NCBI GenBank assembly: GCA_027924645.1
Contig: BSBN01001965.1
Coordinates: forward strand, 16,792,001-16,856,000
Source of the DNA: Cunninghamia lanceolata
Lineage: Eukaryota; Streptophyta; Pinopsida; Cupressales; Cupressaceae
DNA length: 64,000 nucleotides
Direction of reading: 5' to 3'
Shown: piece after piece, positions 46,701-57,268 of the stretch
How the letters are laid out: every line of letters begins with the position of its first letter
How positions within the stretch are numbered: position 1 is the stretch's first letter
The notes under the pieces: generated by a model
The model's database searches: none
Told to the model about the DNA's origin: nothing
What the model saw: the letters and a program-made list of their open reading frames with translations, nothing else
Translations under genes and position numbers: made by a program

Positions 46701-47158
46701 GAGTCAGCATCCATCGTCTATCGAGTCCTGTCCACTCCTTGTCCAGTTCGCAACCTGATTCATCCATCCATCCATAATAAAACCATTGACTTTGTTTGCA
46801 TTTCCATCTCCCTACCTAGTATAGCTTGGAAATTTGCCAGTGTCCCTCATCGTCATCCCACGTCTTGATCTGTGTCTACAGTTAACACTGTCTTGTCCTA
46901 GGTCAAGTCTTTCTGTGTCTTCTTCGGCGGTCACCCCTACAGTTTCCTCTACCAGAATGGGGGCAACTCTTTCCTTAGCTTCAGTCTAGGATTGGTTCCT
47001 TGTTCGTGGTTCGCAGCGCGTACTTCAATCATGTCTCATTTCCACAGGTAACACCCTTTAACGGACACTTCGCTCCTATGATAAGGTTGTTATCTTCTCA
47101 ACACTTGTTCTACATCATCACCTCCCCCAGAACTACATATTATCTTCACAATCTTAAA
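46701..47158 (+). other. R6 3' non-coding region, first part
   Basis: No supported ORF. It contains a pair of strings, TTTAACGGACAC and CCTACGATAAGGCTGTTATC-like, near 47056-47100 that recur at 48033-48075, so a short direct duplication brackets the tandem array. Confidence 0.5.
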
Positions 47159-47685
47159 GTACCTTGATCCCATGGATATGGGTATGTAGGCAGTCCGGAA
47201 TACGAAGGACGTTTCCAGTACTCAGGTACATAAGATCACCTCTTCTCCGCTCTTCTTCTACATCATCACAATCACCAGAACTACATATCATCTATTCTCA
47301 ATCTTAAGGTACCTTGATCCCATGGATATGGGTATGTAGGCAGTCTGGAATACGAAGGAAGTTTCCAGTACTCAGGTACATAAGATCACCTCTTCTTCAC
47401 CTCTTCTACATCATCACAATAACCAGAACTACATATCATCTCTTCCTAATCTTAAGATACCTTGATCCCATGGATATGGGTATGTAGGCAGTCTGGAATA
47501 CGAAGGATGTTTCCATTACTCAGGTAGATAAGATCTCCCCCTTCCATCTTGACCCATTTCATCACTCTATCCAGAACTACATATTTATCACGTTCACCTT
47601 CCATCGTAAGTGTGCCTTGATCCCATGGATACAGGGTATGTAAGCAGTCTGGAATACGAAGGATGTATCCAGTACTCAGGCACAC
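47159..47685 (+). ncRNA. Four tandem copies of a candidate structured RNA motif
   Basis: Core copies lie at 47159-47229, 47309-47379, 47458-47526 and 47610-47685, about 150 bases apart; the spacers are also related. Each has a closing stem (GTACCT/AGGTAC in copies 1 and 2, TACCT/AGGTA in 3, GTGTGCCT/AGGCACAC in 4). Next is a hairpin CCCAT-GGAT-ATGGG (copies 1-3; reduced to CCC/GGG in 4), a constant linker TATGTA(G/A)GCAGT, and a second hairpin CTGGAA...TTCCAG (one mismatch in copy 1, shortened in 3 and 4). The change U-A to C-G in the closing stem is compensatory. R2 has a fifth copy at 8773-8843. Possible roles include packaging, dimerisation, translation or 3' processing. I know no named RNA family with this layout. 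Confidence 0.55.
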
Positions 47686-48918
47686 GCGATCCATCATTCT
47701 CCACCCATCTCAATCCATTAGCATTCCATCCTTCTAGTCTTCCGTTTTTCAAAATCCATTCGCCTCGACTTGACTAACTCAAGCAGCAAGCTAGCGCATC
47801 CTTTCAAAGCAAAAGTCCTTAACAAACTTGAAGAAAAGAGGCTTTCTTCCAGAGTCATCTACTGTCCTACATACCGATTGCCAACATCAGCTAAGTACCG
47901 CTTAACCAAGCCCTAGATCAACAAGCTTGTCTTCTACGAAGTGTTCCATTGTCGAGACCAACACACGCGTCTCCTGCAACATGTGGCATTTCCTGCAAGT
48001 GAGACATTGTCTTTTTAGGTAGATAGCCCCCTTTAACGGACACAGAGTTCCTACGATAAGGCTGTTATCTTTCCTACCCAATCTATCCTAAGCAACCTCT
48101 TTGGCAAGAGAATATGTTGGCTGTATGTTTACTTTGTAAGTCAGTCAATTTGTGTTATGGTTTATCTTTTGTTCCTTTTCCAATACCTATTCAAGACTAC
48201 CTTGATTTATCTATAATCTTGGTATGTTGCGATGCAGTACGGATTGGGGGCATAGTCATTGCTTTCTGTGTGCTGTGTTTGAGGAATGATCTTTAGTATC
48301 TTTCTTAACATTCTATTTATCTTGTGTGTGTTACGACCTAGCATCTTACATATTAATAATTCTTCTTGCATTTACATGTATTGAAGTTTATTTTATGTTC
48401 AAGACTATGGCTCATTCACATGTTCCAACAAGGTTATATTATGCCTAAGGGGATCTAAGTTCAAACCGCTTGCTTGCAGAGTCAACGTCCATGCACTCAG
48501 ATATTACAGCACCTTGGTCTTTTATACCTTGGTGGCAAACTATCCACGTGCTATATCAAAAATAAGGATTGCTCTTTATAAACAAATGTGAAACCATTGC
48601 AACACGCTCATCCATTTACACCATCCATTTTTCCATGGCCTTATATAGTTTTCCAGCAAGGATCGATCAACAGTCTTTCTCTTATGTTCTCTCCTATCTC
48701 CTTTCTTCTATCTATCATCAACCCAACCTCGTCTGTCTCCAACAAATCTTTTAGTCGAGCGTCAACACAATTCTTCTGTCGCTTCCCTATTTTTCCTCTC
48801 GAGGGGGCACCCTACGCCAGCTACGCTGGGGCAACTACCTACACTGGGGCATCAGTAAATTGTATCACGTCTTCGACAATCATTTTCTTTGACACAACGC
48901 TACATGCTGCATTGCATC
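47686..48918 (+). other. R6 3' non-coding region, second part
   Basis: I see no supported gene. The 142-codon frame at 48588-49016 runs through the polypurine tract into the LTR and is chance. The string CGGACACAGAGTTCCTACGAT near 48037 repeats a string at 47074. Confidence 0.5.
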
Positions 48919-48932
48919 AAAGAGGGGCAAAA
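48919..48932 (+). other. R6 polypurine tract
   Basis: AAAGAGGGGCAAAA directly before the 3' LTR, preceded by GCATTGCATC. R4 (57246-57268) and R2 (7853-7867, minus) share the tract, and R4 also shares GCATTGCATC. Confidence 0.85.
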
Positions 48933-50095
48933 TGTAGACACCCTAAAATGACCAACTTGTCATGCTACTTGCATTTCATTATCTGTCTCATCACCTGCAT
49001 TGCAAACGTTAATTAAATAATCTAATTATTTAATTAATTATCATCAAATTCTTCTAAATCTCCTAAATTCAACATTAATTAAATAAATCCTCATTATTTA
49101 ATTAATTAAATCAAATTCCTCTATATTCTTCCACAATTAAATAATTTTTAATTATTTAATTAAATCATTGTCACCTTCCAAAATTCACATCTACATTAAT
49201 TAAATAAATCTAATTATTTAATTAATTCAACAAATTCCCTCTTATCTAAAATTAAATAATTCTTAAATTATTTAATTAAATCAAATTTGTTCTTCCAAAA
49301 TCATGCACAACAATTAAATAAATTTATTTATTTAATTTGCTTTTCAAATCTTCTAAATTAAATAATTCTAAATTATTTAATTATTTCTTCCAAAATATCT
49401 TCTCTAAATTTAAATAAATCAATTATTTATTTAAATTGCTTTTTCTTCTAATTTGAGTTATCTCTAAAATAACTCAAGCTTTCTTGCTCATCAATTAAAT
49501 ATTTCTATATTTAATAAAGCAAAATATCTTCTTTTCTCATGCAAATCTCTTCTTCTTGTTTTAAATCACTTAACTGATTGCTTTATTCTTTTAATTGATT
49601 TATCTCTTCAGTTAACTTATTCTTCTATTCTTGATAACTCCTCTCATGCAAAAGCAAGCAAGACACATGTCTTCTTCTCATTCGTTGCACATTCCTCAAC
49701 TTATCTCCTCCGTTGATTCTTCTGAATTATCTGGACCATTGATCGATCTTTGATGAAATCTATATAAACCCCCCTCATCTCCTTCATTCTCTCTCTCTTC
49801 GATCGTATTCTCAGGCATACTTAACAGAGCTTTGAGCATACACAACGCGTCGATTGAGCACTATAACGATCTTTTGACATTGATCTCTTGAGCACTACAC
49901 TTGCTTGTTGCAGCTATGGCTTTGCAATTTCATTGAGCAATTCTACATTCAATCCAAAGGAAACAACACAAATTTCGGTAAAAGTCTTTATTGCATTGAT
50001 TATTTGTCATGGCTTTTATTTAAATGCGTTTTCTTTATGTTATTGGGTTTTTGGTTTTATTTAGTTTAGATTTAATCCATTTTTCCATATACACA
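48933..50095 (+). repeat. R6 3' LTR
   Basis: 1163 bp, same length as the 5' LTR. The two visible differences are CATTTC(A/G)TTATC near 48978 and TTTGA(G/A)TTATC near 49456. TATA box at 49761-49768. It would carry the element's transcript end. The TSD GTCCG follows at 50096-50100. Confidence 0.95.
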
Positions 50096-50100
50096 GTCCG

Positions 50101-50940
50101 AAATCCCCAAGTGAAATCATAGATGCTGAAAATAATTTGCGGACTATAGAAGCTCTTCTAAGTGCATTATCTGATTCAGAACTCTCAAATGTTATTAACC
50201 TACCAACTACTTTTGAGATCTGGCAAAAACTAGAAATTTTGCATGAAGGAGACAAGTATGTTAAAAGTGCAAGGCTACAGAGTCTGAAAGGGAGATTTGA
50301 AAACCTGAAGATGAGAGATGATGAAAATATTACTACTTTTATGCCAAGAGTAAATGAGATTGTTTGTGGAATTAGAAATACTGGTGGAGTCTTGAATGAA
50401 GATGAGATTGTTGGCAAAGTTCTTAGATCCCTTCCTGCTTCTTATAAAATCAAGGTTGCTGCAATTGAAGAATTCAGAGCTCACACAACCATCACAAGAG
50501 ATCAATTGGTTGGTAAATTAGCTACATTTGAAATGGCTGAGTTTGGAGAAGAACCCCCAAAGACTGAATCCACATTCAAAGCTAGTGCCTCTATAAAAGG
50601 TAAACAAAGGTTTGATCTGGTAGAGAACTCTTCAAGGAAACTATCATGGTATGAAAAAGAAAGAAAAGACCTGGAAGAAGAAGCTGAAACTACTTAACTT
50701 GAAGCCCTTATTGCAAAGAGACTGCCAAGAGGATTCGGTAAGTATGAAGGAAAATTACCTTTTAAGTGTTTTATCTGTAATAAGATTGGTCATTTTGCCT
50801 CTAAGTGTCCAGAAAGATTTTCAAGGCCAAATACTAACAGATTAAGGTTCCAAAATAATTGTTACTATGTTCATGAAGAAGATGATAATGAAGGAGTAAT
50901 AGATGATGAATCAGAGATAGGAAACAAATCCAGAAGTGAA
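50101..50940 (+). pseudogene. gag: R5 gag, continuation after R6
   Basis: This continues in frame from 35087. The longest open piece is 50137-50697, a copia Gag (UBN2-type) with LRTIEALLSALSDSELSNV and KGRFENLKMRDDENI. After a TAA at 50695-50697 the same frame carries a zinc knuckle CFICNKIGHFASKC (50767-50808), where RNA binding is expected, and an acidic linker. Confidence 0.88.
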
Positions 50941-52690
50941 TGGGTGTTTATTTCCATCAAGGAAGAAGAACTAATATCCTCTGGATCTATCAATCATAAT
51001 GTTGTAGAAAAAGCTCTGGCTGCCCAAGTTGAAGAAAAAGATGATTGGGTCATTGACAGTGGATGCTCTCACCATTTGACATGTGACAAAAATAAGTTTG
51101 TAGATTTGGAAAGATATGAAGGAGGAGTTGTAAAGTTTGGTGATAATTCTACTGGTAGAATGAGAGGTAGAGGAACTATTTCTTTTGATGGAAGAAACAA
51201 AACCGGTAATGTACTATATGTTGAAGGATTGAAGCACAATCTTCTCAGTGTTGGATAGTTGGTGGACAAAGGCTATGATCTCCAATTCAAGAATGGAAAA
51301 AGCAAGATCTTTCAAAGCTCCAGAATAGAGATTGCATCTGGTACTCAAACTAATGGTAATATCTCTCACTTGGTTGGTACTGGTAAAAGTTTCTCATTTG
51401 TTCAAGTTGATCAGAGTTGGTTATGGGATAGGAGGATGTGTCATGTGAATTTTGATAATATCATTAAGATAAGCAATACTCAGGTTGTAAGAGATCTTCC
51501 AAAATTGGTAAAACCTACTAGTGGCTTGTGCAAAGAATGTCAGTTGGGTAAGCTAAGCAGAGTCTCATTCAAAAGTAAGGAACTATCTTCTACCCAGTTA
51601 TTGGACTTAGTTCATACTGATCTTTGTGGTCCGGCAAGAATGAAGAGTATGCAAGGTGATAGATACTTCATGTTACTAATTGATGACTATTCCTGAATGA
51701 TGTGGGTAACCTTTCTAAAAGAGAAATCAGAAGCTCTTCAGAAATTAAAAATATTCAAGGCTATGGTAGAGAATGAAACCGGATTAAAATTGAAATGTCT
51801 AAGGTCTGATAGAGGTGGAGAATTCACATCCAGAGAGTTCATAAAGTTCTGTAAAAAACATGGAATAAAGAGATAGTTGTCTACTCCTAGGACTCCACAG
51901 TAGAATGGAGTAGTGGAGAGAAAGAACCAAACCATCCAAGAAGCTTCGAGGACTATAATGATGGAAGCAAATGTTTTTCAGATCTATTGGAGAGAAGTTG
52001 TTAGCACTGTAGTCTATACCCTCAATCAAGTTCAAATCATAAGCAATACCGGTAAGACTCCTTATGAACTTTGGTTTGGCATCACTCCTACTATGAGGTA
52101 TTTCAGAGTTTTTGGTAGAAAATGTTACATTAAAAGAGATGAAGATCTAGGAAAGTTTGATGCTAGAAGTGATGAAGGAATATTCTTGGGTTACTCTACT
52201 CAAAGAAAAGCATATCGGTGTTATAACAAGAGACTGAGAAAGATGATAGAAAGCACAAATGTGAAGCTTGATGAGGGAATTGAGAAACCCTCAAGGTTTT
52301 ATGAATATGATGAAGATGATCAAAATGGTGTTTTGACTCAAGGAGCCCAAGCCTCATCTTTTAGTTAGATTTAAACTAATCCGGTAAACTAGGAAGAAGA
52401 AATGAGTTTTAATGAGCCTGGTCAAGAATCAGAAGTGCAAGAAATTCCCAAAGTTCCAAGGTATGTAAGACTGAACCACTTTGAAGATCAGATCATAGGT
52501 GATAAAAGCAAAGGAGTACAAACCAGAAGGAGAATTGCTCAAGATTCAGAAGAGTATTGTATGATTTCAAAGATTGAACCTAAGACAGTGAATGAAGCTT
52601 GCAATGATGAAAACTGGACCAAAGAAATAGAGGAAGAGCTAATGCAATTGACAAAAATCACACTTGGGATCTTGTTCCAAGACCTAGAAA
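50941..52690 (+). pseudogene. pol: R5 protease-integrase part of the copia polyprotein
   Basis: Same frame as gag. The protease active site is WVIDSGCSHH (51046-51075), Cys where copia proteins usually have Ala or Thr. Integrase starts with a zinc region: the first His is Asp (LWDRRMCHVN), while CKECQLGK is kept. The catalytic strings HTDLCGP, LRSDRGGEF and NGVVERKN hold D, D and E. In-frame stops lie at 51256 (TAG), 51694 (TGA), 51874 (TAG), 51901 (TAG) and near 52366-52390. A one-base loss near 52640 changes frame before reverse transcriptase. Non-functional. Confidence 0.9.
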
Positions 52691-54108
52691 CAAGAATGTG
52701 ATTGGAACAAAGTGGGTCTTCTAGAACAAACTGAATGAAGTTGGTGAAGTAATAAGAAATAAAGCCAGATTGGTCTGCAAGGGTTACTCTCAAATAGGAG
52801 GAGTTGATTTTGAAGAAACGTTTTCTTCGATGGCAAGAATTGAAGCAGTCAGATTATTTCTTGCCTTTATTACCTTCAAGGATTTCAAGGTATATCAGAT
52901 GGATGTCAAGTCTGCCTTCCTAAATGGTGACTTGGAAGAAGAAGTGTACATAGAGCAACCGGATGGATTTCAATTGTCTGATCATGGTGATATGGTCTGC
53001 AAGTTGAAGAAGGCACTATATGGACTAAAGGAAGCCCCAAGAGTCTGGTATGAAAGACTGGACAAACATCTTTTGAAGATTGGTTTCAACAAAGGTACTG
53101 CTGATAGTAATTTATATTTCAAAATTGATCATGAAAACATCTTGATTGTTGAAGTGTTTGTTGATGATATCATCTTCGGAGAAAAAGATAGTATGTGTAA
53201 AAGTTTTGCAAATCAAATGAAAAGTGAGTTTGAGATGTCCATGCTTGGTGAAATGAAATTCTTCTTGGGTCTACAAATCACTCAAACAAAGAAAAGAATC
53301 TTCATTTCTCAGACCAAATATGTTAAAGAATTGTTGAAGAAATTTGGGATGGAAGACTCTAAACCAATCAATACTCCCATGGCAACCGGATGTAAATTAA
53401 GCAAAGATGATGATTCTCCTAAGGTTGATAAGACAAAGTATAGGTCAATGATTGGAGGACTATTGTATCTTACTCAAACTAGACCAGACATTATGCAGGC
53501 TGTTGGTCTTGTTGCTAGATTCCAGGCTGATCCTAGAGAATCTCATGTCATGGCAATCAAGAGGACTTTTAGATAACTAAAAGGGATAGTTGAGTATGGT
53601 TTGTGGTATCCTAGAGATCATGATTTCTCTCTTCATGCATATACAGATGCGGATTGGGTAGGGGATGTGGATGACTAGAAGAGTACCAGTGTTGGAGCTT
53701 TCTTTTTGGGGAAGAGATTGGTTTCTTGGCTAAGCAAGAAATAAGAGGCAATATCTCTATCTACAACTAAAGTAGAATATATTGCAGCAATAGGTAGTTA
53801 CACTCAAGTTTTGTGGATGAAGCAGATGCTAAGAGATATCAAAGTGGATTATGAGGAACCTATCACAATCTTCTATGATAATTCAAGTGCAATAAACATA
53901 TCTAAGAATCCGGTGTTGCATTCAAAGACTAAACACATATCCATCAAGTTTCACTTTTTGAGAGAGTAAGTGAACAAGAATGAAGTCAGATTGGAGTTTG
54001 TACCTTCTAAGGATTTGATTGCAGACATCTTTACTAAACCTCTACCTAAGGATTCTTTTGAGTATCTCAGGAAGAAGCTAGGGGTTATTGCCCCTCTGGT
54101 GATGAACT
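52640..54108 (+). pseudogene. pol: R5 reverse transcriptase-RNase H part of the copia polyprotein
   Basis: The longest open piece is 52770-53576 (268 aa). It contains YQMDVKSAFLNGDL, LKKALYGLKEAPRVWY and the copia catalytic string VFVDDIIFG, then FFLGLQI and MIGGLLYLTQTRPDIM. After stops near 53574, 53677 and 53742, RNase H follows with HAYTDADWVGD, LSTTKVEYIAA and HIKFHFLRE-like strings, and the frame ends about 54108 with TKPLPKDSFEYLRKKLGV. The gene order integrase before RT identifies Ty1/copia. Confidence 0.9.
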
Positions 54109-54235
54109 AAGGTGCATTGAGGTGCATCAGTCTGGTGGATATCACAGTCATATCTTGTGATCTAGATTCATGATGGGGAGCTGCTACTCAGGGGGGCAGC
54201 AGGTATGTTTCTAAAGTGTTGGAGTTGCAAGTAAG

Positions 54236-54443
54236 TGCCCTTTGCCATTGATGTCAAAGGGGGAGAGAAGGCATGTGAAAAACAAGTGGTTGCTGATCAA
54301 AGGGGGAGCAGTAAAGGGAGAGAAGACATGTGAATGGTTGTTGCTAATAGAGGGAGTTGTGATAGTGAGGAGAAGTTCTTGTCTTGATGATTAAAATAGT
54401 TTTTTTCACATCATATGTTGCCATCAATGACAAAGGGGGAGAT
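54236..54443 (+). other. R5 repeated polypurine tracts
   Basis: Three tracts: CATTGATGTCAAAGGGGGAG (54246), GATCAAAGGGGGAGCAG (54296) and CAATGACAAAGGGGGAGAT (54425-54443). Only the last abuts the LTR. The multiple-tract arrangement is a described Sirevirus signature and is also seen in R8 in mirror orientation. Confidence 0.75.
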
Positions 54444-55658
54444 TGTTGCAAGTATGGGCCTAACCGGTGTTGTCATTGATGTCAACATACTCCTGTTGCA
54501 TTAATTATAAGGATTGGATGAGCTATGTGCTGAGGATATTGAGAAAATTAGTCTCAATCTGGAACAGTGAAGAATAATGATAATAATAAGGTAAAAGTAT
54601 AAGATAGGATGAGGATCAGAGGATGTGGATTAAAGGGTTTTTAGATATGTGTCTTATGGTGATCCAGTAGAGATTTCAGAGGTTCGTATGAAGATCTGAA
54701 GAAGTTGTGGCCACTTAGGTAAAAATGGTTCTGGTAGATGTTCAGTAGTGATAGAGTGATACAGATAGGTCCGGTGAGATCCAGAAATGCATTATCCTAT
54801 TCTACAGATTTGAGAGTGTGTTGAGGAAGTCTTTGTGGAATGTCAACTAGATTGGTTCATGGTTTAAAGGTTCGCAAGCATCTATTCGTTTATGACAGTG
54901 ATGACATATTATGTTCTTGAGGTTCTAGATAAAGGAGAGATTGATTTTAGTAAGTAGATGAAGTGTGGATGTTCTTGGTGATTTAGGAAAGCTTGTGGTG
55001 GTCTGCATTGAAGTTGGAGTTTGTATTTGAAGAACAATTTCTGGATGATGTGTTCTTTCTGAGACAAGCTGACCGAATGAGTTATACATCTTGCAGATGT
55101 TCTTGTGGATGTTTGCTAACTTAGATGATCATTCCTAAGTTGATGCCTTGTATATATATGGGATTGCGAAGTCATTTTGAAGTTGTCCTTGCAGAGATGA
55201 GTGTGTGGTAGTGAGAAGGAGAGTGAAAGGTAGAGAAGTATTGAGCTTAATGGAACTGATTCAAGCATGGTGAAGATGCTATTTTCTAGTTCAAGTAGGT
55301 GATACTTATTTCTTTGTAGACAGTGTGTCTCTTATAGGCAGTGAGCCTCTTGTGAGCAGTGTGCTCAAGTAGTGAGCCCTAATTGGCATATGCCATTTTG
55401 TTCTTTCTATTCTTCTAATAGAGAATACATTCTTGGGTTAATCACCCCGTGGTTTTTCCTTTAATTAGGTTTTCCACATCAAAAATCTTGGTGTCTCATG
55501 TGTTGATGTGTTCCTGCTCTTGATTTGTTGCATTTTGCTTTCATGATTGATTTACTATTAAGTAGCTAAATAAGAATGTGGAGTTAAGTGTTTAAATTGA
55601 AGAAAGTTTTGTACAACTAATTCAACCCCCCTCTCAGTTGTCTACCCTAAATCAAACA
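54444..55658 (+). repeat. R5 3' LTR
   Basis: 1215 bp, TGTTGCAAG...AATCAAACA. TATA run at 55151-55159. Many substitutions and small indels against the 5' LTR, so R5 is clearly older than R6, as the nesting requires. Confidence 0.92.
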
Positions 55659-56064
55659 CTACTATCCCTGGGAAGTAGTCATAATAGTCATGAATATCCT
55701 ACCAAGAGATAACCAAACCCTCTAACTCAGGGTCATCAAAAACCTGCCTGCACTCTGCCAATCCTACATCCCACTGAGGATCGTACTGTACCAACTTGCC
55801 CTGTATCAGCAAGTACATAATCCCATACACGTCCTCAAGCATAATCACCATCTCACTAGTAGGCAGGTGAAAGGTCCCATCCTTGCTATGAAATTGCTCC
55901 ATAGCTGCAGTCAACAGACTGAGGTTCACACAAAACTCAAGCATGAAGCACACATAATCCAGTCCCATCACGTCGAGAGCCTCTCGATCAATCTCTGTCA
56001 ACATATAGCACTGTAACATCGGTAAGGGAAACTGCTCCCATGACATAAGAACATCCCAAATGTC
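55659..56064 (-). pseudogene. R4 antisense ORF: N-terminal part of plant mobile domain protein
   Basis: The open piece is 56046-55699 (115 aa); the frame extends through one stop (near 55696) to the R5 target site and continues at 33635. It contains GTFHLPTSEMVIMLEDVYGI (near 55890-55830), matching the FHLP.GE.(T/V)I.LEDV core of plant mobile domain proteins. The frame can be followed upstream to a TAG near 56064, so the true start is uncertain. The ORF is antisense to gag-pol, lying between pol and the 3' LTR. R6, although closely related in pol, has no counterpart. Confidence 0.7.
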
Positions 56065-57245
56065 CTCCTAGAATCAAGCAAAGCAATGTGTCAACCAAAT
56101 CTACATAACTACTCAAAACTATCTACAATATCATATCATTTACTTAACACATCAAATTGATGAAAGAAACATACAACATCTCTTGACTAGATTCTTGCAA
56201 TCTCAAAGATCACTTATTGATTGACGCATCGAACAAGATGCCAATTAAGTCAATTTTGTTAAGTAAACTGACTATCTCAAGCATATGCATTAAACCAGAA
56301 GGTACATGCGCCACTACTGGTAAATGTACCAACCCATACCATTTATGCACAATCCCATATCAAAAGCATAGCTTCCTATCAAATCTACTGACCCATACCA
56401 TATATGCACAACACTTATGCATGCACTGATTCCCAGGTCAAATACGCTGCTTCTTGATGCATGCGCCAACCTATACCGTATATGCACAGAACTTTTGTAT
56501 GCACTATTTCATACCATAAATACACTAACCCATACCGTATATGTGCAACACTTATGCATGCGTCGATTCCCATGTCAAATGCTCTGCTTCTTGATGCATC
56601 TGCCGACCTATAGCATATATGCGCAAAACTTTTGTATGCATCGTTTCATACTGTAAATGTACTAAACAATAACATATCCACAGTTTCAGAGTGCGTATGC
56701 ACCGAAACACAGATTGGCGCATCTATCCTAGTTCAACTTTGCCTAGCATTTATTACACTAATAAATGACTAAGTAAGTTTTTTCAAACTACATACTGGTG
56801 GTCTTGCATCAGCTAACTGATCGAATCATCAAACTTGCTCAAAGCAGTGCTCCTCGCATGGAATATCCATATCTATCTCAACTGCTCTATGCTCCTGTGC
56901 TCTCCTAAGCTCTCAAGGAACAAATCAACAAAAGCCAAGTGTGCAAATGACTTGTCTTGTGGACCCAACTCCTATATATAGAAAGTATACCCTAACTGGT
57001 TGTGTGGCGACCGTGACTACTTCCCAAGGCCCGTTTCTTCCCGTTTCTCCAAACTACATTCTATTTTCTTCATTCTAACCTACTTTTCACCTTCTTCATC
57101 ATGAGATTGTCTATCTCATGTCCTTCTCCCTTCTTCCTATCCAATCTCCCAAGGGGGAATCCTATCATTGTAACTTGTACTAGGGGCAAACTAGGGCATG
57201 TATCATTATCATAAATTTTTATTCTTTGAGGCAATGCTGTAAACT
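56065..57245 (+). other. R4 3' non-coding region with TATATGCGCA-type repeats
   Basis: Apart from the tandem repeat at 56391-56664 and scattered TATGCAC/ATGCATG strings from 56.28 kb, I see no gene. This side would be the upstream region, and presumably the promoter region, of the antisense ORF. A minus-strand TATA-like TATATAGG lies near 56970. Confidence 0.5.
56391..56664 (+). repeat. 137-bp tandem repeat, two copies
   Basis: Copy 1 is 56391-56527 and copy 2 is 56528-56664. Both start ACCCATACC(A/G)TATATG and contain CAACACTTATGCATGC, TGCTTCTTGATGCAT and ACTTTTGTATGCA. A partial earlier copy lies at about 56329-56390. Confidence 0.8.
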
Positions 57246-57268
57246 GCATTGCATCAAAGAGGGGCAAA
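57246..57268 (+). other. R4 polypurine tract
   Basis: GCATTGCATCAAAGAGGGGC followed by AAAA, identical over this stretch to the R6 tract and its upstream bases, directly before the 3' LTR. Confidence 0.8.

Larger units (their letters stand above)
35088..50095 (+). mobile_element. R6: young Tat-type Ty3/gypsy retrotransposon, nearly intact
   Basis: LTRs 35088-36250 and 48933-50095 are both 1163 bp and differ by eye at two positions only (near 35133 and 35611 in the first). The target duplication is exact: GTCCG at 35083-35087 and 50096-50100. Primer-binding site, gag-protease ORF, pol ORF, 3' repeat blocks and polypurine tract are all present; total length is 15008 bp. Only a +1 offset between gag-protease and pol (near 42600) and one TGA (43554) break the coding capacity. 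The second RNase H of archaeal type and the lack of a chromodomain fit the Tat clade. This is the most recent LTR insertion that can be dated here. Confidence 0.95.
33636..55658 (+). mobile_element. R5: autonomous-type Ty1/copia element (Sirevirus-like), split by R6
   Basis: LTRs are 33636-34883 (1248 bp) and 54444-55658 (1215 bp). The target duplication is exact: CTACT at 33631-33635 and 55659-55663. A primer-binding site ATTAGTATCAAAGCC follows the first LTR and AAAGGGGGAGAT precedes the second. Without R6 and one target repeat the element is 7.0 kb with copia gene order gag, protease, integrase, RT, RNase H. Stops and a frameshift inactivate it. Repeated polypurine tracts at 54.24-54.44 kb favour the Sirevirus lineage. 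The R8 LTR is of the same family. Confidence 0.92.

Noticed and set aside
48588..49016. 142-codon ORF at the end of R6
   Set aside because: It crosses the polypurine tract into the LTR and has no counterpart in R4.
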